From the NCBI GenBank assembly GCA_964019155.1, contig OZ025244.1, positions 32,486,903-32,550,902 of the forward strand: a DNA stretch of 64,000 nt. The letters are read 5' to 3'. The notes beneath the pieces are model-generated. The model was given only the letters and a program-made list of their open reading frames with translations, made no database searches and was not told the origin of the DNA. Position numbers and translations under genes: made by a program. Of the stretch, positions 61,289 to 64,000 are shown in pieces. Source of the DNA: Osedax fenrisi. Lineage: Eukaryota > Annelida > Polychaeta > Sabellida > Siboglinidae. The stretch's first letter is position 1. Every line of letters starts with the position of its first letter.

Positions 61289-64000
61289 GGTAACTCTAGC
61301 TAACTCTAGTTAACTCTAGCTAACTCTAGCTAACTCTAGCTAACTCTAGCTAACTATAGCTAACTCTAGGTAACTCTAGCTAACTCTAGGTAACTCTAGG
61401 TAACTCTAGCTAACTCTAGGTAACTTTAGCTAACTCTAGCTAACTCTAGCTAACTCTAGCTAACTCTAGCTAACTCTAGCTAACTCTAGCTAAATCTAGC
61501 TAACTCTAGGTAACTCTAGCTAACTCTAGCTAACTCTAGCTAACTCTAGCTAACTCTAGCTAACTCTAGGTAACTCTAGCTAACTCTATGTAACTCTAGC
61601 TAACTCTAGCCTACTCTAGCTAACTCTAGCTAACTCTAGCTAACTCTAGGTAACTCTAGCTAACTCTAGCTAACTCTAGCTAACTCTAGCTAACTCTAGC
61701 TAACTCTAGGTAACTCTAGCTAACTCTAGGTAACTCTAGATAACTCTAGCTAACTCTAGGTAACTTTATCTAACTCTAGCTAACTCTAGCTAACTCTAGC
61801 TAACTCTAGCTAACTCTAGCTAACTCTAGCTAACTCTAGGTAACTCTAGCTAACTCTAGCTAACTCTAGCTAACTCTAGCTAACTCTAGCTAACTCTAGC
61901 TAACTCTAGGTAACTCTAGCTAACTCTAGCTAACTCTAGCTAACTCTAGGTAACTCTAGCTAACTCTATGTAACTCTAGATAACTCTAGCTAACTCTAGC
62001 TAACTCTAGCTAACTCTAGGTAAGTCTAGCTAACTCTAGCTAACTCTAGCTAACTCTAGCTAACTCTAGCTAACTCTAGCTAATTTTAGCTAACTCTAGC
62101 TAACTCTAGCTAACTCTAGGTAACTTTAGCTAACTCTAGGTAACTTTAGCTAACTCTAGCTAACTCTAGGTAACTCTAGCTAACTCTAGCTAACTTTAGC
62201 TAACTCTAGGTAACTCTAGCTAACTCTAGCTAACTCTAGCTAACTCTAGCTAACTCTAGCTAACTCTATGTAACTCTAGGTAACTCTAGCTAACTTTAGC
62301 TAACTCTAGCTAACTCTAGCTAACTCTAGCTAACTCTAGGTAACTCTAGCTAACTCTAGCTAACTTTAGCTAACTCTAGCTAACTCTAGCTAACTTTAGC
62401 TAACTCTAGCTAACTCTAGCTAACTCTAGCTAACTCTAGCTAATTTTAGCTAACTATAGCTAACTCTAGCTAACTCTAGCTAACTCTAGCTAACTCTAGC
62501 TAACTCTAGCTAATTTTAGCTAACTCTAGCTAACTCTAGCTAACTCTAGCTAACTCTAGCTAACTCTAGGTAACTTTAACTAACTCTAGGTAACTTTAGC
62601 TAACTCTAGCTAACTCTAGGTAACTCTAGCTAACTCTAGCTAACTCTAGCTAACTCTAGCTAACTCTAGCTAACTCTAGCTAACTCTAGGTAACTCTAGC
62701 TAACTCTAGGTAACTCTAGATAACTCTAGCTAACTCTAGGTAACTTTATCTAACTCTAGCTAACTCTAGCTAACTCTAGCTAACTCTAGCTAACTCTAGC
62801 TAACTCTAGCTAACTCTAGGTAACTCTAGCTAACTCTAGCTAACTCTAGCTAACTCTAGGTAACTCTAGCTAACTCTATGTAACTCTAGATAACTCTAGC
62901 TAACTCTAGCTAACTCTAGCTAACTCTAGGTAAGTCTAGCTAACTCTAGCTAACTCTAGCTAACTCTAGCTAACTCTAGCTAACTCTAGCTAATTTTAGC
63001 TAACTCTAGCTAACTCTAGCTAACTCTAGGTAACTTTAGCTAACTCTAGGTAACTTTAGCTAACTCTAGCTAACTCTAGGTAACTCTAGCTAACTCTAGC
63101 TAACTTTAGCTAACTCTAGGTAACTCTAGCTAACTCTAGCTAACTCTAGCTAACTCTAGCTAACTCTAGCTAACTCTATGTAACTCTAGGTAACTCTAGC
63201 TAACTTTAGCTAACTCTAGCTAACTCTAGCTAACTCTAGCTAACTCTAGGTAACTCTAGCTAACTCTAGCTAACTTTAGCTAACTCTAGCTAACTCTAGC
63301 TAACTTTAGCTAACTCTAGCTAACTCTAGCTAACTCTAGCTAACTCTAGCTAATTTTAGCTAACTATAGCTAACTCTAGCTAACTCTAGCTAACTCTAGC
63401 TAACTCTAGGTAACTTTAGCTAACTCTAGGTAACTTTAGCTAACTCTAGCTAACTCTAGTTAACTCTAGCTAACTCTAGCTAACTCTAGGTAACTCTAGC
63501 TAACTCTAGCTAACTCTAGCTAACTCTAGGTAACTCTAGCTAACTCTAGCTAACTCTAGCTAACTCTAGCTAACTCTAGGTAACTCTAGGTAACGCTAGC
63601 TAACTCTAGCTAACTCTAGCTAACTCTAGGTAACTCTAGGTAACTCTAGGTAACTCTAGCTAACTCTAGCTAACTCTAGGTAACTCTAGGTAACTCTAGC
63701 TAACTCTAGCTAACTCTATCTAACTCTAGGTAACTCTATGTAACTCTAGCTAACGTTAGCTAACTCTAGGTAACTATAGGTAACTCTAGGTAACTCTAGC
63801 TAACTCTAGCTAACTCTAGCTAACTCTAGCTAACTCTAGGTAACTCTAGCTAACTCTAGGTAACTTTAGCTAACTCTAGCTAACTCTAGCTAACTCTAGC
63901 TAACTCTAGCTAACTCTAGGTAACTCTAGTTAACTCTAGCTAACTCTAGCTAACTCTAGCTAATTCTAGCTAACTCTAGCTAACTCTTGCTAACTCTAGC
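61289..64000. repeat. Decamer satellite array 13 (runs off the window end)
   Basis: 2.7 kb of decamers continuing past the end of the window. A 910-bp tandem pair is present (GTAAGTCTAG about 62,020/62,930, CTAATTTTAG 62,081/62,991, CTAACTATAG 62,451/63,361). From about 63,580 to 63,860 the monomer order matches that at 5,560-5,840 in array 1, including CTAACGTTAG at 63,750-63,759. Only satellite is present. Confidence 0.99.

Larger units (their letters stand above)
54560..62900 (+). repeat. Class B higher-order duplication, period 4,821 bp, with block
   Basis: About 54,560-58,080 (including block 11) matches 59,380-62,900 (including block 12) at a constant offset of 4,821. Shared marks are GTAATATTAG near 54,648/59,469, the slipped GTAATCTAG 55,398/60,219, and a GCCTACTCTAG variant near 56,788/61,609. 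Both the block and its flanks are carried together, so the block is a passenger of the satellite duplication. The match decays upstream of about 54,540. Confidence 0.9.

Noticed and set aside
22993..61289. Eight 67-75-codon open frames, one in most blocks, as a conserved small gene
   Set aside because: They start at TTG and not ATG, are Tyr/Leu/Phe-rich low-complexity translations of AT-rich DNA, read the TTA tail as poly-Tyr, and are lost in copies 1, 4, 7 and 9 through the TTG change or single-base changes in T-runs. Identity between copies comes from recent duplication, not from selection.
1..64000. CRISPR array
   Set aside because: There are no unique spacers. The repeated unit is a 10-bp tandem monomer, and the 433-bp blocks are identical to each other and separated by kilobases.
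1..64000. Telomeric repeat
   Set aside because: The - strand monomer CTAGAGTTAG contains TTAG, and TTAGG appears at the block tail joint, but there is no TTAGG, TTAGGG or other known telomere array. G-runs never exceed two, and large nested duplications are typical of internal satellite. A subtelomeric place cannot be excluded.
1..64000. Assembly artefact
   Set aside because: Copies carry private substitutions, slips and tail lengths, and duplications have distinct limits, so most of the structure looks real. Exact copy numbers of the higher-order units still depend on the assembly and cannot be judged from one sequence.

Overview
This window is about 92% one decamer satellite. The consensus monomer on the + strand is CTAACTCTAG (GTAACTCTAG is the main variant), and roughly 5,900 copies run head to tail in a single orientation with no inverted stretch that I could find. 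No protein-coding gene, rRNA, tRNA or CRISPR array is supported. A stop codon falls in every reading frame of the array within 30 bp, on both strands.

The array is interrupted 12 times by near-identical copies of one AT-rich block of 428-433 bp (starts 11,291; 22,766; 26,530; 29,684; 32,747; 35,568; 36,913; 41,313; 44,324; 50,784; 56,038; 60,859). Each copy begins with TTACAACTCTATGCTAC, carries an AATAAA about 400 bp in, and ends in a (TTA)6-8 tail. The sequence TAGG lies on both sides of the block, and removing the block plus one TAGG restores an unbroken decamer. This fits one old insertion, possibly the 3' end of a non-LTR retroposon with a TTA tail. It was then multiplied as a passenger when surrounding satellite was duplicated, because the same flanking decamers accompany the copies.

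Layout. 1-11,290 is pure satellite holding three large tandem duplications (periods about 3,340, 1,060 and 3,150 bp). 11,291-35,567 holds five blocks of downstream class A, with a 3,090-bp duplication in the long array after block 1 and block-containing units of 3,764, 3,154, 3,063 and 2,821 bp. 35,568-64,000 holds seven blocks of downstream class B, with nested duplications of 1,040, 540, 2,720, 1,140, 1,050, 910 and 4,821 bp. The last 400 bp return to a decamer order also seen near 5,570-5,820.

Organism. The structure is eukaryotic constitutive heterochromatin (centromeric, pericentromeric, subtelomeric or sex/B-chromosome). The block shows no clear CpG depletion (about 10 CpG in 433 AT-rich bp by hand count), which suits a genome with little DNA methylation such as an insect, but the sequence does not fix the species. 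I do not recognise this decamer as a named satellite. The new biology offered here is structural: a helical-pitch satellite with variation confined to a few monomer positions, a recurrent 16-bp palindrome, and nested higher-order repeats that carry a trapped element. All periods and copy limits were matched by eye and not computed.
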